Below are positions 9,349 to 17,492 of a DNA stretch of 64,000 nucleotides, piece by piece. Each line of letters starts with the position of its first letter. Position 1 is the first letter of the stretch. The DNA comes from Bacteroidaceae bacterium (GTDB lineage Bacteria; Bacteroidota; Bacteroidia; Bacteroidales; Bacteroidaceae). Location of the stretch: NCBI GenBank assembly GCA_017621515.1, contig JAGASY010000109.1, forward strand, positions 22,015 through 86,014, written 5' to 3'. Made by a program: the position numbers and the translations under genes. The notes beneath the pieces were generated by a model that saw nothing but the letters and a program-made list of their open reading frames with translations, did not search any database and was not told the origin of the DNA.

Positions 9349-11100
9349 TTATTTGCTCAGTGCTTCGTCAATTTTCTGTTTCAACGGAGCAATCTCACGA
9401 AAACCGGTTTTCTCGTAAAAACGCTTGCCTTGTCTGTCATAGATATAATATTGAGGAATGCCGTTGAGATTAGGGATTGCATTCCATATTTCATTAGGCA
9501 GACGGTAATGGATGCCCGGCATGGAGGCAATCTGTTTCGTCCATTGGTGGGAAGGACTTGACTCATTAGTGACATATACAAACCGTATAGGGCGACCGAC
9601 CCATTCAGCCTTCAGAGGTTCCATAGCCCTGATACCATTCATGCAAGGTCCGCACCATGTAGCCCAGAAATCAAAGAAAAGTACCATGTCCGGGTTCTCA
9701 CTCACCACCCTGTCAATGAATTCCTCGCCTGTACAGTCGGGTGTGTCCATCACCTTCACCTCGTTGGCGGTACTGCGAAGCCGCTCTATTGCCACGCGCG
9801 TAGAGTCATTCATGTCCCTCAACTCTTTTTGGAAATACTGCGGAATGGTGTCGAAGGCTGCTTCCGGCATCACTTCAAGACCTCGGATGCGCTTTGCCAG
9901 ACTCATGGCTTTTGCAAAACCTTCCATCCATTCGGTCACAACTCCATCTATATGGTTGGCATGGGCATAGTCAAGATACTTGTCGTCATTGATAAAATAG
10001 AATGAACGTCCGTCTTTGAGTATCGCCAAATCAGCAGCATGGTTGTCCTGTATCTTTGCCGTGCCCTTTGCTACATAATTCATATAATGTATTAGGTAAT
10101 TGTTTTCTGCCCATAGGCGGCCAAACTCTTTCTGTCTGCGCGAGTATCTTTTGGTCTTTTCTATATCACGAATTTTCTTCTGCAATACGTCCCAAAGCGT
10201 GTCGGGGGACAATCCGGCAAATTGATAGTACAATTCTCTTTCATCATAACGCGTTTGCTGAAGGTCGGCAATGGGACCTTCGAACTGAATAATCCTATGT
10301 GTTGGAATGGCTTTCTTGCTTGCTCCTGCAAAAGATGCCGTGTATGCAGTAGCATCTACAGAAACCGTAGTCTCGTAGCCGGGAATCATCATGATTCTGA
10401 ATTGATGGAAAGGGTAGGGGGCTGCCACCCCAGCGAAATAGGTGCGACTCGCTTCAATTTGGTAACTGTTATCGGTAAAACCAAAGTACATGTCTTCTGA
10501 AAAACAGTTGTTCAGACCGAACATACTTGCATAAATTACTGTGCCGTCATGCTTATACACGTTACAGGTATATTGGGCTTTTCCATATTTAGGTTCTATG
10601 GCGCACAGCGGTTCGTCCGAGGAGTGAGGATATGGTTTCGGTTTGTCCAAAACGAAAGGATAGCACTTACCGTCCAGACGGATGCCATATACGTTGAAAC
10701 TTGACGTCTCGGTTTCAATGAAGTCAAATATTTTGACTTTGGGGGCGAGCGGTTCAAACTCTGCACTTACAGAGTCACTTTCCCATGAATAATGTGTCGA
10801 TGGATTAAGCGGTTCGCTACTTTTAACCTTTCCGTCTGCCGAGCGTGTATAGACGATGGCTTTGGTCATGCGATATGTCTTCCCTTCAGCCACAAGATGA
10901 GATTCGCTGTCCAGAGTCCAGCTATCGCCACTCCTCCATATCTTGAAGCCGATAACAGTGGATGTCTTTCCCATTATCACCGTCTTAGGGCAAAAATACA
11001 TTCCTCCGTCTGCAAACGCAGGTCTGTTCAGCACTTTGTCTTTGGCAAAGGTTGCCAAGGAGGTAATCATGGCAATTGTAAATAGAATCTTGGTTTTCAT
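9349..11100 (-). CDS. TlpA-like thioredoxin-domain protein with large N-terminal region
   Basis: 583 residues from the ATG at 11100, which opens a clean signal peptide (MKTKILFTIAMITSLATFA). The longer reading frame to 11265 adds low-complexity residues and is rejected. About residues 30-250 hold beta-rich domains of a type seen in Bacteroidales TlpA-like proteins, then a helical linker. A C-terminal thioredoxin fold (about 445-580) carries an intact active site, 'DFWATWCGPCM'. It probably acts as a thiol-disulfide reductase or isomerase in the periplasm. The N-terminal layout resembles that of the redox-inactive protein at 61665-63455. Confidence 0.82.
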   Translation of the reverse strand: MKTKILFTIAMITSLATFAKDKVLNRPAFADGGMYFCPKTVIMGKTSTVIGFKIWRSGDSWTLDSESHLVAEGKTYRMTKAIVYTRSADGKVKSSEPLNPSTHYSWESDSVSAEFEPLAPKVKIFDFIETETSSFNVYGIRLDGKCYPFVLDKPKPYPHSSDEPLCAIEPKYGKAQYTCNVYKHDGTVIYASMFGLNNCFSEDMYFGFTDNSYQIEASRTYFAGVAAPYPFHQFRIMMIPGYETTVSVDATAYTASFAGASKKAIPTHRIIQFEGPIADLQQTRYDERELYYQFAGLSPDTLWDVLQKKIRDIEKTKRYSRRQKEFGRLWAENNYLIHYMNYVAKGTAKIQDNHAADLAILKDGRSFYFINDDKYLDYAHANHIDGVVTEWMEGFAKAMSLAKRIRGLEVMPEAAFDTIPQYFQKELRDMNDSTRVAIERLRSTANEVKVMDTPDCTGEEFIDRVVSENPDMVLFFDFWATWCGPCMNGIRAMEPLKAEWVGRPIRFVYVTNESSPSHQWTKQIASMPGIHYRLPNEIWNAIPNLNGIPQYYIYDRQGKRFYEKTGFREIAPLKQKIDEALSK

Positions 11101-11480
11101 GATAAGATAATTATTTTGTTTGGTTTTTCTTTCTCTTTGACTGTATTTTCCTTGCAAAAGTAATGAATTATTATTTAAACAAAAGAACCAATTTGATTTT
11201 TTTATTTGAAATACAGATGCTTTCAGCTGATACTTCCGTCTAAAGTTGCTGCATAATTTTGACAAACAAAAGACTGTTTTGCTACAATGTGTATGTTACT
11301 AAATTGCTCAAAAAATAAAACAATCTGAAACTAAAATGACTTATTATCTATCTTTTTGCTACCTCAAAATTTTAACATTCTAAATCAAAAAAAACGCGAT
11401 TTTTCGGGCTTTTTCCGAGCGAGAGGAAGTTTCGTTGAAAAATACGCTTATTTTTGAAATTTCTGAAAGCCACTCTCAAA

Positions 11481-11688
11481 TGTGAAATAGTGTTTCGTTT
11501 TGGAACGATTCTTTTACATTTATTTATTTCCGGCGAAAAGCGTCTGGAAAAAAGTACTAAGTTTTCAAATTTTCAGCGCACTGTAATTTTCTTCACGGCG
11601 CACTGTAATTTTATTTGCTGTGCGCTGCAATTTTTAAAACTTAGTAGTTTGGAGAAATTTTCAGCGCACTGTCGCTGAAAAAACTCTT
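11481..11688 (+). repeat. Dispersed non-coding element with 22-nt phased units, copy A
   Basis: From 11557 the sequence falls into units of exactly 22 nt: the CACTG/CGCTG core recurs at 11579, 11601, 11623 and 11667, with one degenerate step at 11645. A typical unit is CACTGTAATTTT followed by a variable half ending GCG. ACTAAGTTTT near the start and AAAACTTAGT near the end form an inverted pair, so a transcript could fold. About 190 bp match, inverted, the copy at 50683-50874 at roughly 85-90% by eye. It is not CRISPR: there are no unique spacers of 30 nt and no cas genes. Confidence 0.75.
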
Positions 11689-11856
11689 GGGATAGGAATA
11701 AAAAATGCTGAATACAGGATTTTGTGTTAATGGATGTAAAATTCTCTGCTTGCCCAAAAATCTGTACAAAAACAGGCAAGGGAAATAAAAATTGATATGA
11801 ATCAAGTGTTTTAAAAGCTAACATGCAGTAAATCAGGTGTTTGCTGTTTTAATCGT

Positions 11857-11892
11857 AGGTGTCAGTTTTTAAGGTAAAACTGATGCCTTTTT
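11857..11892 (+). terminator. Orphan terminator-like hairpin
   Basis: AGGTGTCAGTTTT pairs with AAAACTGATGCCT (13 bp, two G-U pairs) around a 6-nt loop and is followed by TTTT. There is no plus-strand gene upstream back to 3487, so it may end a small RNA. Confidence 0.5.
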
Positions 11893-12179
11893 GTAAGATA
11901 CTATCTTGTTGATTTATAGTGTATTAGTGAAAATAGATAAAATTTTGAGAATGTGAATAAATGTTTTAATTGTTAATTTTCGGGCAAGGGCGAAAATCAA
12001 AGTGTCAGAATAAAGAAACGACCTTCAAGTATGATTTTATAGGCTTTTGTAGTCGTATTGACATAATTTTTGAAATTTAAGTGGATGTACTCACAGACTT
12101 CTCCGTCGCTATGCGCTTGAACAAGCATGAGTAGCCAGTGAATACACTCATATAAAACAAATAAAGTTAAAACAACTTT

Positions 12180-13181
12180 TTATCTGTCACTTCTTTGAAA
12201 ACGGTGCAATCGTTCTATATAGGATTGTTTGTATATGCGTTTAATTTTCTTCTCCAGAAATGAATTTTCGATGAATTCATACACCTTGGGTTGCTCGGTG
12301 GCAAACATCTCTATGATAGAAGAAAGCTTCTTAAGTGGTACACCTATACGAGTTCCGAAGGATTTGAAGTCGTCTTTACATGGATGTAAAGTCTTAGAAT
12401 ATACATCAGAATATTCTGATTTTGGAATCAGTCCGTCTTGTAATGCAAAGTCTCCATCGTTAATATGTATAGAGGTGTTCATCAGGTCGTATGCAGGAGC
12501 CAGTATATAGTCTCCGTCATTGGTCTCTTGTAGTGAAAAGTTTTTTAAGTGTGCATCGCCATTGCTGAATAAATAATTGAATACAACAAGTGTAAAGAAT
12601 TTTACTATTTCTACTTGCCATGCTGAAACATTCTGTCGCAACAATTTCGCTATATCCTCATAGCTGCCCGAATATTTGAAATCTTTTCCACCATTTCTCT
12701 CTGTTTTTCCTGCAATAGACGCAAAATCATCTTGCTTAATTTTAGAACCGTCCGTTTTGTAATCAAATCTCTTAGTTATATAAGCCGGATGACCGTCAGC
12801 AAAAAGAACAAGGGCATTTGCTGCTGTGTTGATTTTATATATCTGGTTTGCAATCTGCATGGTCAGATGTTCGTTTGCAGGAATATTGTTTCTGAAACGG
12901 AGGTGTTTGTAATCGGGTATAGGCTTAATGATATAACGACCAGACTCTCCATCCGGAGTAAGAATTATTTTACCCTTTTTGATTACAGCTGATATTTTCT
13001 CTTGCGCTCCGGAGATGGATATTTTATTCATAGATGCAATAATATCCTCTCTACTATCTTCAATAGAAAAGTCCAAGATGTGATTTACTTTTTTGCCTCC
13101 AAATACTTTGTGTAGGCAAAGTGGACTGTATGTATTGAATCCCGGAGCAAGAGTGCCGGGGCAAACATTTATTGTTTTCAT
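12180..13181 (-). CDS. hipT: HipT-like Ser/Thr kinase toxin (HipA kinase core)
   Basis: 333 residues corresponding to the kinase part of HipA without its N-terminal subdomain. Visible elements: the 'SISGAQEK' loop with S55 and S57, the place where HipT/HipA kinases autophosphorylate; ATP-site Lys86 (YIIKP); the catalytic loop 'NGDAHLKN' with D209; and metal-binding D232 in 'APAYDLMN'. Related toxins phosphorylate aminoacyl-tRNA synthetases and stop growth; the target here is unknown. The start overlaps the end of hipS by 4 bp. All core residues look intact, so it should be active. Confidence 0.88.
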   Translation of the reverse strand: MKTINVCPGTLAPGFNTYSPLCLHKVFGGKKVNHILDFSIEDSREDIIASMNKISISGAQEKISAVIKKGKIILTPDGESGRYIIKPIPDYKHLRFRNNIPANEHLTMQIANQIYKINTAANALVLFADGHPAYITKRFDYKTDGSKIKQDDFASIAGKTERNGGKDFKYSGSYEDIAKLLRQNVSAWQVEIVKFFTLVVFNYLFSNGDAHLKNFSLQETNDGDYILAPAYDLMNTSIHINDGDFALQDGLIPKSEYSDVYSKTLHPCKDDFKSFGTRIGVPLKKLSSIIEMFATEQPKVYEFIENSFLEKKIKRIYKQSYIERLHRFQRSDR

Positions 13182-13498
13182 AATTTTTCTATTGTTATAG
13201 CTCCGATTGTATCGTGCTTTGCTGTTGCTAATAATAATCCAAATGAATCCTTCTCGTCAATCTTTAATGTCATGCATTGGATGGCTTTGTTTGCTCCTTC
13301 TGAAAGCATGTTGAAAAAGAAGGGGAATAATTCATCGGAAATGTATTCCTCTTTGCGCTTTGGAAATGCTAATGAAATGGCTCGAAGTTCCGGGTTGATT
13401 AGATACTCATCATTATACTTGAATATATAATGCATATCATCAGTCTCGGTCAATATGCCGGCAACAACTTTGTTCGATAATACTAATGCTTGTCTCAT
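13178..13498 (-). CDS. hipS: HipS-like protein (separate HipA N-terminal subdomain)
   Basis: 106-residue protein equal to the N-terminal 'couple_hipA' subdomain of HipA, here encoded as its own gene. Marks are 'ALVLSNKVVAGILTE', 'YLINPELRAISLAFP' and a C-terminal 'DSFGLLLATAKHDTIGAITIEKL', where full-length HipA continues into the kinase. In the described HipBST systems the free HipS neutralises the HipT kinase. The start overlaps the end of hipB by 4 bp and the end overlaps hipT by 4 bp, which argues for tight co-translation. The antitoxin role is inferred from that family. Confidence 0.82.
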   Translation of the reverse strand: MRQALVLSNKVVAGILTETDDMHYIFKYNDEYLINPELRAISLAFPKRKEEYISDELFPFFFNMLSEGANKAIQCMTLKIDEKDSFGLLLATAKHDTIGAITIEKL

Positions 13499-13698
13499 TC
13501 GTTAATAATTTTTACTTTTATAATAATTTCCAATCCGAGAATTTCTGCTATTTTCTCCAGAGTCTTCAATGATGGGTTTCCTTTTTCGCCCTCAATGCTT
13601 TTGATTATACGCAAGCTGAGACCTGTGTAATCTGAGAGGTCTTGTTGGGTTAATCCCAATACGGCTCTGCGTTCTTTTATTAAGTTACCATACTTCAT
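13495..13698 (-). CDS. hipB: HipB-like HTH DNA-binding protein
   Basis: 67 residues from the ATG at 13698. A longer in-frame start at 13776 would run through the promoter and operator sequences and is rejected. The protein is essentially one Xre-type helix-turn-helix ('ERRAVLGLTQQDLSDYTGLSLRIIKSIEGEKGNPSLKTL') with a short C-terminal beta strand typical of HipB dimers. It is first in the operon, and two near-identical palindromes flank its promoter, so autorepression is likely. Confidence 0.85.
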   Translation of the reverse strand: MKYGNLIKERRAVLGLTQQDLSDYTGLSLRIIKSIEGEKGNPSLKTLEKIAEILGLEIIIKVKIINE

Positions 13699-13699
13699 A

Positions 13700-13715
13700 G
13701 TGCAATATATTTCAC
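13700..13715 (-). promoter_or_regulatory. Operator O2 of the hip operon
   Basis: GTGAAATATATTGCAC on the minus strand, an imperfect palindrome of the form GTGCA-N6-TGCAC. It lies between the predicted transcription start (near 13717) and the hipB ATG (13698), where bound protein would block transcription. Confidence 0.65.
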
Positions 13716-13723
13716 TTTGTGCG

Positions 13724-13755
13724 CAAAAATAAGGAATGTTTGCTGACAAACCAAA
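13724..13755 (-). promoter_or_regulatory. hipBST promoter
   Basis: Minus-strand TTTG (13755-13752), 20 bp, TATTTTTG (13731-13724). It fits the Bacteroidetes consensus exactly and predicts a leader of fewer than 25 nt. Confidence 0.75.
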
Positions 13756-13760
13756 TAATT

Positions 13761-13776
13761 GTGCAATATAGTGCAC
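13761..13776 (-). promoter_or_regulatory. Operator O1 of the hip operon
   Basis: GTGCACTATATTGCAC on the minus strand, with GTGCA/TGCAC arms. It sits just upstream of the -33 box and 61 bp from operator O2, close to six helical turns. Confidence 0.65.
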
Positions 13777-13891
13777 TTGTGCGGGGCTTTAGTTCTGTCC
13801 ACAAAAAGAAACGAGGGACTAATATTTGATTAGTAGAGACTCTTATTTTAAAAAGTTTATTAAAAATGATGGTCATGTCATGTAAAATGTG

Positions 13892-13899
13892 TACTTTTG
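13892..13899 (+). promoter_or_regulatory. -7 box of the rplM operon promoter
   Basis: TACTTTTG matches TAnnTTTG. A clear -33 TTTG is not visible. The predicted start lies just before the structured leader. Confidence 0.6.
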
Positions 13900-13916
13900 C
13901 AAGCCGATTATTATCA

Positions 13917-13995
13917 GGAGGCGGAAAACCGTCTCCGTCTCAGTGTGTAGATAGTGAAATCCTATTAGCCGGGAACACGGTCTGTGAATCACTGA
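13917..13995 (+). ncRNA. Structured 5' leader of the L13 operon
   Basis: The leader folds into an 8-bp hairpin (GGAGGCGG AAAA CCGTCTCC, 13917-13936) and a longer element closed by TCAGTG (13940-13945) and CACTGA (13990-13995) that contains CCG-GGAACA-CGG. Ribosomal protein operons often carry such leaders for autogenous control. I infer this role from position and structure and did not match it to a named motif. Confidence 0.55.
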
Positions 13996-14045
13996 AAAAA
14001 GTAATAAAAACAATTAGTAGAAAAAAACAAATCAAGATTTAAGGA

Positions 14046-14507
14046 ATGAACACTTTAAGTTTCAAGACCCATTTTGCTACTAAAGAGGAAGCAAAGAAAG
14101 AGTGGGTTGTCGTTGACGCAGAAGGTCAGGTTCTCGGACGTCTTAGTGCAAAGGTTGCGAAGATACTTCGCGGTAAGTACAAGCCTTGTTTCACACCAAA
14201 TCAGGACTGTGGTGACAACGTGATTATCATCAATGCAGACAAGATTGTAGTGACAGGTAACAAGGCTACACAGAAAGAGTATATTACTTTCTCAGGTTAC
14301 CCAAGTGGTCAGCACAGAGTTACTTATGCAGACTTCACGAAGAGATATCAGGGTTATGAGAGAATTATCCGTCACGCTGTAAAGGGTATGCTCCCTAAGG
14401 GTCGTCTCGGTGCAAAAGTTCTCAAGAACCTTTATGTATATGTCGGAAGTGAGCACAAACATGAGGCACAAAGCCCTAAGACAATTGATATTAACCTGCT
14501 AAAATAA
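14046..14507 (+). CDS. rplM: 50S ribosomal protein L13
   Basis: 153 residues, normal length. Characteristic stretches: 'WVVVDAEGQVLGRLSAKVAKILRGKYKPCFTP', 'GDNVIIINADKIVVTG', 'KTQKEY'-like 'ATQKEYITFSGYPSG' and 'AVKGMLPKGRLG'. It binds 23S rRNA early in large-subunit assembly. It is first in the operon, 8 bases ahead of rpsI, and preceded by a structured leader that may let L13 or S9 repress its own synthesis. Confidence 0.98.
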   Translation: MNTLSFKTHFATKEEAKKEWVVVDAEGQVLGRLSAKVAKILRGKYKPCFTPNQDCGDNVIIINADKIVVTGNKATQKEYITFSGYPSGQHRVTYADFTKRYQGYERIIRHAVKGMLPKGRLGAKVLKNLYVYVGSEHKHEAQSPKTIDINLLK

Positions 14508-14514
14508 TTAAAAT

Positions 14515-14901
14515 ATGGAAGTAATAAACGCATTGGGCCGCCGTAAGAGTGCTGTTGCGCGCATCTATATGACTGAAGGCACAGGAAAGATTACTATCAA
14601 CAAGCGTGACCTTAAGGATTATTTTCCTTCTGAATTGATTCAGTTTGTTGTTAAGCAGCCGCTTAACCTTCTTAATGTGGCTGAGAAGTATGATATTAAG
14701 GTAAACCTCTATGGTGGCGGCTATACAGGACAGTCTCAGGCTCTTCGTCTGGCTATTGCACGCGCACTTGTAAAGGTAAATGCTGAGGACAAGAAGGCTC
14801 TTCGCGCAGAAGGATTCATTACTCGCGACTCACGTGTCGTTGAGCGTAAGAAGCCGGGACAGCCGAAGGCACGTCGTAAGTTCCAGTTCAGTAAGCGTTA
14901 A
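14515..14901 (+). CDS. rpsI: 30S ribosomal protein S9
   Basis: 128 residues. It begins 'MEVINALGRRKSAVARIYM' and ends with the basic 'KARRKFQFSKR' tail, whose terminal Lys-Arg reaches the P-site tRNA. The 'GGGYTGQSQALRLAIARAL' core is diagnostic. It sits directly behind rplM, the usual pair in bacteria. Confidence 0.98.
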   Translation: MEVINALGRRKSAVARIYMTEGTGKITINKRDLKDYFPSELIQFVVKQPLNLLNVAEKYDIKVNLYGGGYTGQSQALRLAIARALVKVNAEDKKALRAEGFITRDSRVVERKKPGQPKARRKFQFSKR

Positions 14902-15028
14902 TATTCGGGCATTATCACGGATATATCGTTTAGCATCTAAATCGCATCGACTTTCCCTCTATCTATATAGCAGGAGATTACTTTGCGGTTGGTTTTTAAC
15001 TAAAACTAAAAAGAAAGTAAACATTACT

Positions 15029-15046
15029 GCCGGATTTTGTTCCGGC
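15029..15046 (+). promoter_or_regulatory. Hairpin in the rpsB leader
   Basis: GCCGGA-TTTTGT-TCCGGC, a perfect 6-bp stem 20 bases before the rpsB start and without a following T-run. It lies in a 165-bp interval after rpsI. It may be part of a leader controlling S2. Confidence 0.4.
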
Positions 15047-15066
15047 GATTAAACAAAAGAATAAAT

Positions 15067-15891
15067 ATGTCAAGAACAAGTTTTGATACATTGCTCGAAG
15101 CAGGTTGCCATTTTGGTCACCTCAAAAGAAAGTGGAATCCGGCTATGGCTCCTTATATCTTCATGGAGCGTAACGGCATACATATTATCGACTTACACAA
15201 GACTGTTGCAAAGATTGACGTTGCAGCAGAAGCTCTCAAGCAGATTGCAAAGAGCGGAAAGAAAATCTTATTTGTTGCTACTAAGAAACAGGCTAAGGAA
15301 GTTGTTGCAGAGAAAGCTGCATCAATCACAATGCCTTACGTTATCGAGCGTTGGCCGGGCGGTATGCTTACCAACTTCCCTACAATCCGTAAGGCTGTAA
15401 AGAAAATGGCTAATATCGACAAGCTCATTGCTGACGGTACATACGACAAGCTTTCAAAGCGTGAGAACTTGCAGATTCGTCGTAAGCGTGCAAAGCTTGA
15501 AAAGAACCTCGGTTCAATTGCTGACCTTTCACGTCTGCCGGCTGCATTGTTCGTTGTTGACGTAATGAAGGAAAACATTGCTGTTCGTGAGGCTAACCGT
15601 CTCGGTATTCCTGTTTTCGGTATCGTGGATACAAACTCAAATCCAAATAATATCGACTTCGTTATCCCTGCAAACGATGACGCAACTAAGTCTATCGAAA
15701 TCATCATGGACGCTTGCTGCTCTGCTATTGCTGAGGGTATAGAGGAACGTAAGGCTGAGAAGGTTGATATGGAAGCTGCTGGCGAAGGCGAGGCAAAGCC
15801 ACGCAGAAACCGTAGCAAGGCACGTGCTGAAAAGCAGGTTGACGCTCCGGCTGTAGAGGCTGAAACAAAGGAAGAAGAAGTAAACGAATAA
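15067..15891 (+). CDS. rpsB: 30S ribosomal protein S2
   Basis: 274 residues from ATG 15067; an in-frame start 30 bases earlier adds residues that do not fit S2. Family signatures: 'LLEAGCHFGHLKRKWNPAMAPYIF', 'FVATKKQAKEVV', 'RWPGGMLTNF' and 'GIPVFGIVDTNSNP'. The C-terminus carries an acidic/basic low-complexity extension (from about residue 230: KPRRNRSKARAEK then EEE runs), longer than in E. coli S2. It is followed by tsf, the near-universal partner, across a 113-bp interval that can form a long stem. Confidence 0.98.
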   Translation: MSRTSFDTLLEAGCHFGHLKRKWNPAMAPYIFMERNGIHIIDLHKTVAKIDVAAEALKQIAKSGKKILFVATKKQAKEVVAEKAASITMPYVIERWPGGMLTNFPTIRKAVKKMANIDKLIADGTYDKLSKRENLQIRRKRAKLEKNLGSIADLSRLPAALFVVDVMKENIAVREANRLGIPVFGIVDTNSNPNNIDFVIPANDDATKSIEIIMDACCSAIAEGIEERKAEKVDMEAAGEGEAKPRRNRSKARAEKQVDAPAVEAETKEEEVNE

Positions 15892-15906
15892 TAAACGGGT
15901 GAGCCG

Positions 15907-15974
15907 GTTGACAAGCTGCCTGCCGGATTTCGGGCGATGCTTTTCCGCATTGTACCACGCAGCTGCTTGTCAAC
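15907..15974 (+). promoter_or_regulatory. Structured rpsB-tsf intergenic RNA element
   Basis: GTTGACAAGC (15907-15916) is the exact reverse complement of GCTTGTCAAC (15965-15974). A 48-nt apical part can form a smaller G+C-rich stem. There is no T-run. The position between S2 and EF-Ts suggests attenuation or processing that lowers tsf expression relative to rpsB. Confidence 0.5.
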
Positions 15975-16004
15975 TTGTTTGCTTATCTACTAAAAGAATA
16001 AACA

Positions 16005-16997
16005 ATGGCTATTACATTAACAGAAATCAATAAACTCCGTCAGAAGACACAGGCTGGTCTTATGGACTGTAAGAAAGCTCTTACAGAGGCTAACGGAGAT
16101 ATGGAGGCTGCAATGGAAATCCTTCGCAAGAAGGGACAGCTTGTGGCTGCAAAGCGTTCTGACCGTGAGGCTGCTGAAGGCTGTGTACTTGCTAAGGTAG
16201 ATGGCAACTTCGGTGTAATGATTGCTCTTAAGTGTGAGACTGACTTCGTTGCAAAGAATGCAGACTTCGTGGCACTTGCAAACACTATCATCGATGCTGC
16301 TTTGGTAAACAAGTGCAAAACTCTCGATGAAGTTAAGGCACTTGTTATCGATGGCGCAACAGTGGCTGACGCTGTAGTAAACCGTTCTGGTGTTACTGGC
16401 GAGAAGATGGAGCTTGACGGTTATGCAACAGTGGAAGGTGAGCAGGTTATCGCTTACAACCACATGAACGGCAACTTCCTTTGCGCTCTTGTAGCTCTCA
16501 ACAAGGCTGCTGATGGTGCGGTAGGCAAGAATGTGGCTATGCAGATTGCTGCTATGTCTCCGATTGCACTCGATGAGTCTGCTATCTCTGATGAGGCTAA
16601 GGCTGCAGAGCTGAAGTCTATCATTGAGAAGACTAAGGAAGACGAAGTGAAGAAGGCTGTTGAAGTGGCTATCAAGAAGGCTGGTATCAACCCTAACCAT
16701 GTTGATAGCGAAGATCATATCACATCTAATACAACAAAAGGCTATATCACTGAGGAACAGGCTAATCAGGCACGCGAGATTATTGCAACTGTAAGTGTTT
16801 CTGCACGTGAGAGTCTCAACGATAAGAAGATTGAGATGATTGCACAGGGACGTCTCAATAAGTACTATAAGGAGGTTTGCCTTCTTAATCAGGCTTATAT
16901 CGATGACAGCAAGGTGTCTGTTGCTCAGTATCTCCAGAGCGTTGACAAGGACCTTACTGTTACTGATTTCAAGCGTTATACACTTCGCGCAGAGTAA
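16005..16997 (+). CDS. tsf: Elongation factor Ts
   Basis: 330 residues. Recharges EF-Tu by releasing GDP. The N-terminal UBA-like part has 'LRQKTQAGLMDCKKALTEANGDMEAAMEILRKKG', followed by the EF-Tu contact 'MIALKCETDFVAKN' (the TDFV motif). The C-terminal core ends 'VSVAQYLQSV'. It is last in the ribosomal operon, with a strong terminator 63 bases after the stop. Confidence 0.98.
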   Translation: MAITLTEINKLRQKTQAGLMDCKKALTEANGDMEAAMEILRKKGQLVAAKRSDREAAEGCVLAKVDGNFGVMIALKCETDFVAKNADFVALANTIIDAALVNKCKTLDEVKALVIDGATVADAVVNRSGVTGEKMELDGYATVEGEQVIAYNHMNGNFLCALVALNKAADGAVGKNVAMQIAAMSPIALDESAISDEAKAAELKSIIEKTKEDEVKKAVEVAIKKAGINPNHVDSEDHITSNTTKGYITEEQANQAREIIATVSVSARESLNDKKIEMIAQGRLNKYYKEVCLLNQAYIDDSKVSVAQYLQSVDKDLTVTDFKRYTLRAE

Positions 16998-17492
16998 TTT
17001 CCTGCGTATGAGCCATGTGTGGCTTTATGTCGGAATTTTCAGTTCATATTATAAAGAGAGGGGATGCTCATTCGGCATCCCCCTTTTTGCATTATGAAGA
17101 AATCCTGTTTGTGTGAGTCGCATTTTGTGTAATATTGACGCTTTTATGTAGGGTGACGAATGCCTTGTCTCTTTTCTTTGTGTGTTTTCATATAATAATG
17201 CAGGATTTTCTCTGACTAAAAATGTCTGATATATAAATATTTCTTGATTTTATTGCTCTTTATAAAATAAAAACCTTATTTTTGCACTAATTTTCAAAAT
17301 AAGACGGCATTTAATAAACTTTGATATGAAAGTGCGGATAATTTGATATAGAGTTGTGTCATTGCCGTTTGTTTGGAGAAAGGGGACAATTAAATATAAA
17401 TGGATATGCTGTGAACATAATCGTTTTATAATTGTTCTTTATGTATAGTATTGAAAATAATTGGAATTATTGTTTTATTTAAAAAAGTATTT
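16998..17492 (+). other. Interval between tsf and the OmpA gene
   Basis: It holds the tsf terminator (17060-17088), a -7 box TATTTTTG at 17277-17284 with TTG 21 bp upstream, and then about 200 nt of A+T-rich leader before the ompA start. Long leaders are usual for abundant OmpA-like proteins. No further gene seen. Confidence 0.6.
17060..17088 (+). terminator. Terminator of the ribosomal operon
   Basis: GGGGATGC-TCATTCG-GCATCCCC, a perfect 8-bp stem followed by TTTTT. Confidence 0.9.

Larger units (their letters stand above)
11101..12179. other. Gene-free interval with a repeat array and an orphan hairpin
   Basis: No convincing gene in 1.08 kb; the short frames have no recognisable protein character. 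It holds one copy of the dispersed 22-nt phased element (11481-11688) and a plus-strand terminator-like hairpin (11857-11892) with no gene before it. The remainder is A+T-rich and shows nothing I recognise. Confidence 0.6.

Noticed and set aside
11557..11688. Possible CRISPR array
   Set aside because: Units are 22 nt with no unique spacers of CRISPR length, the variable halves are related to each other, and there are no cas genes.
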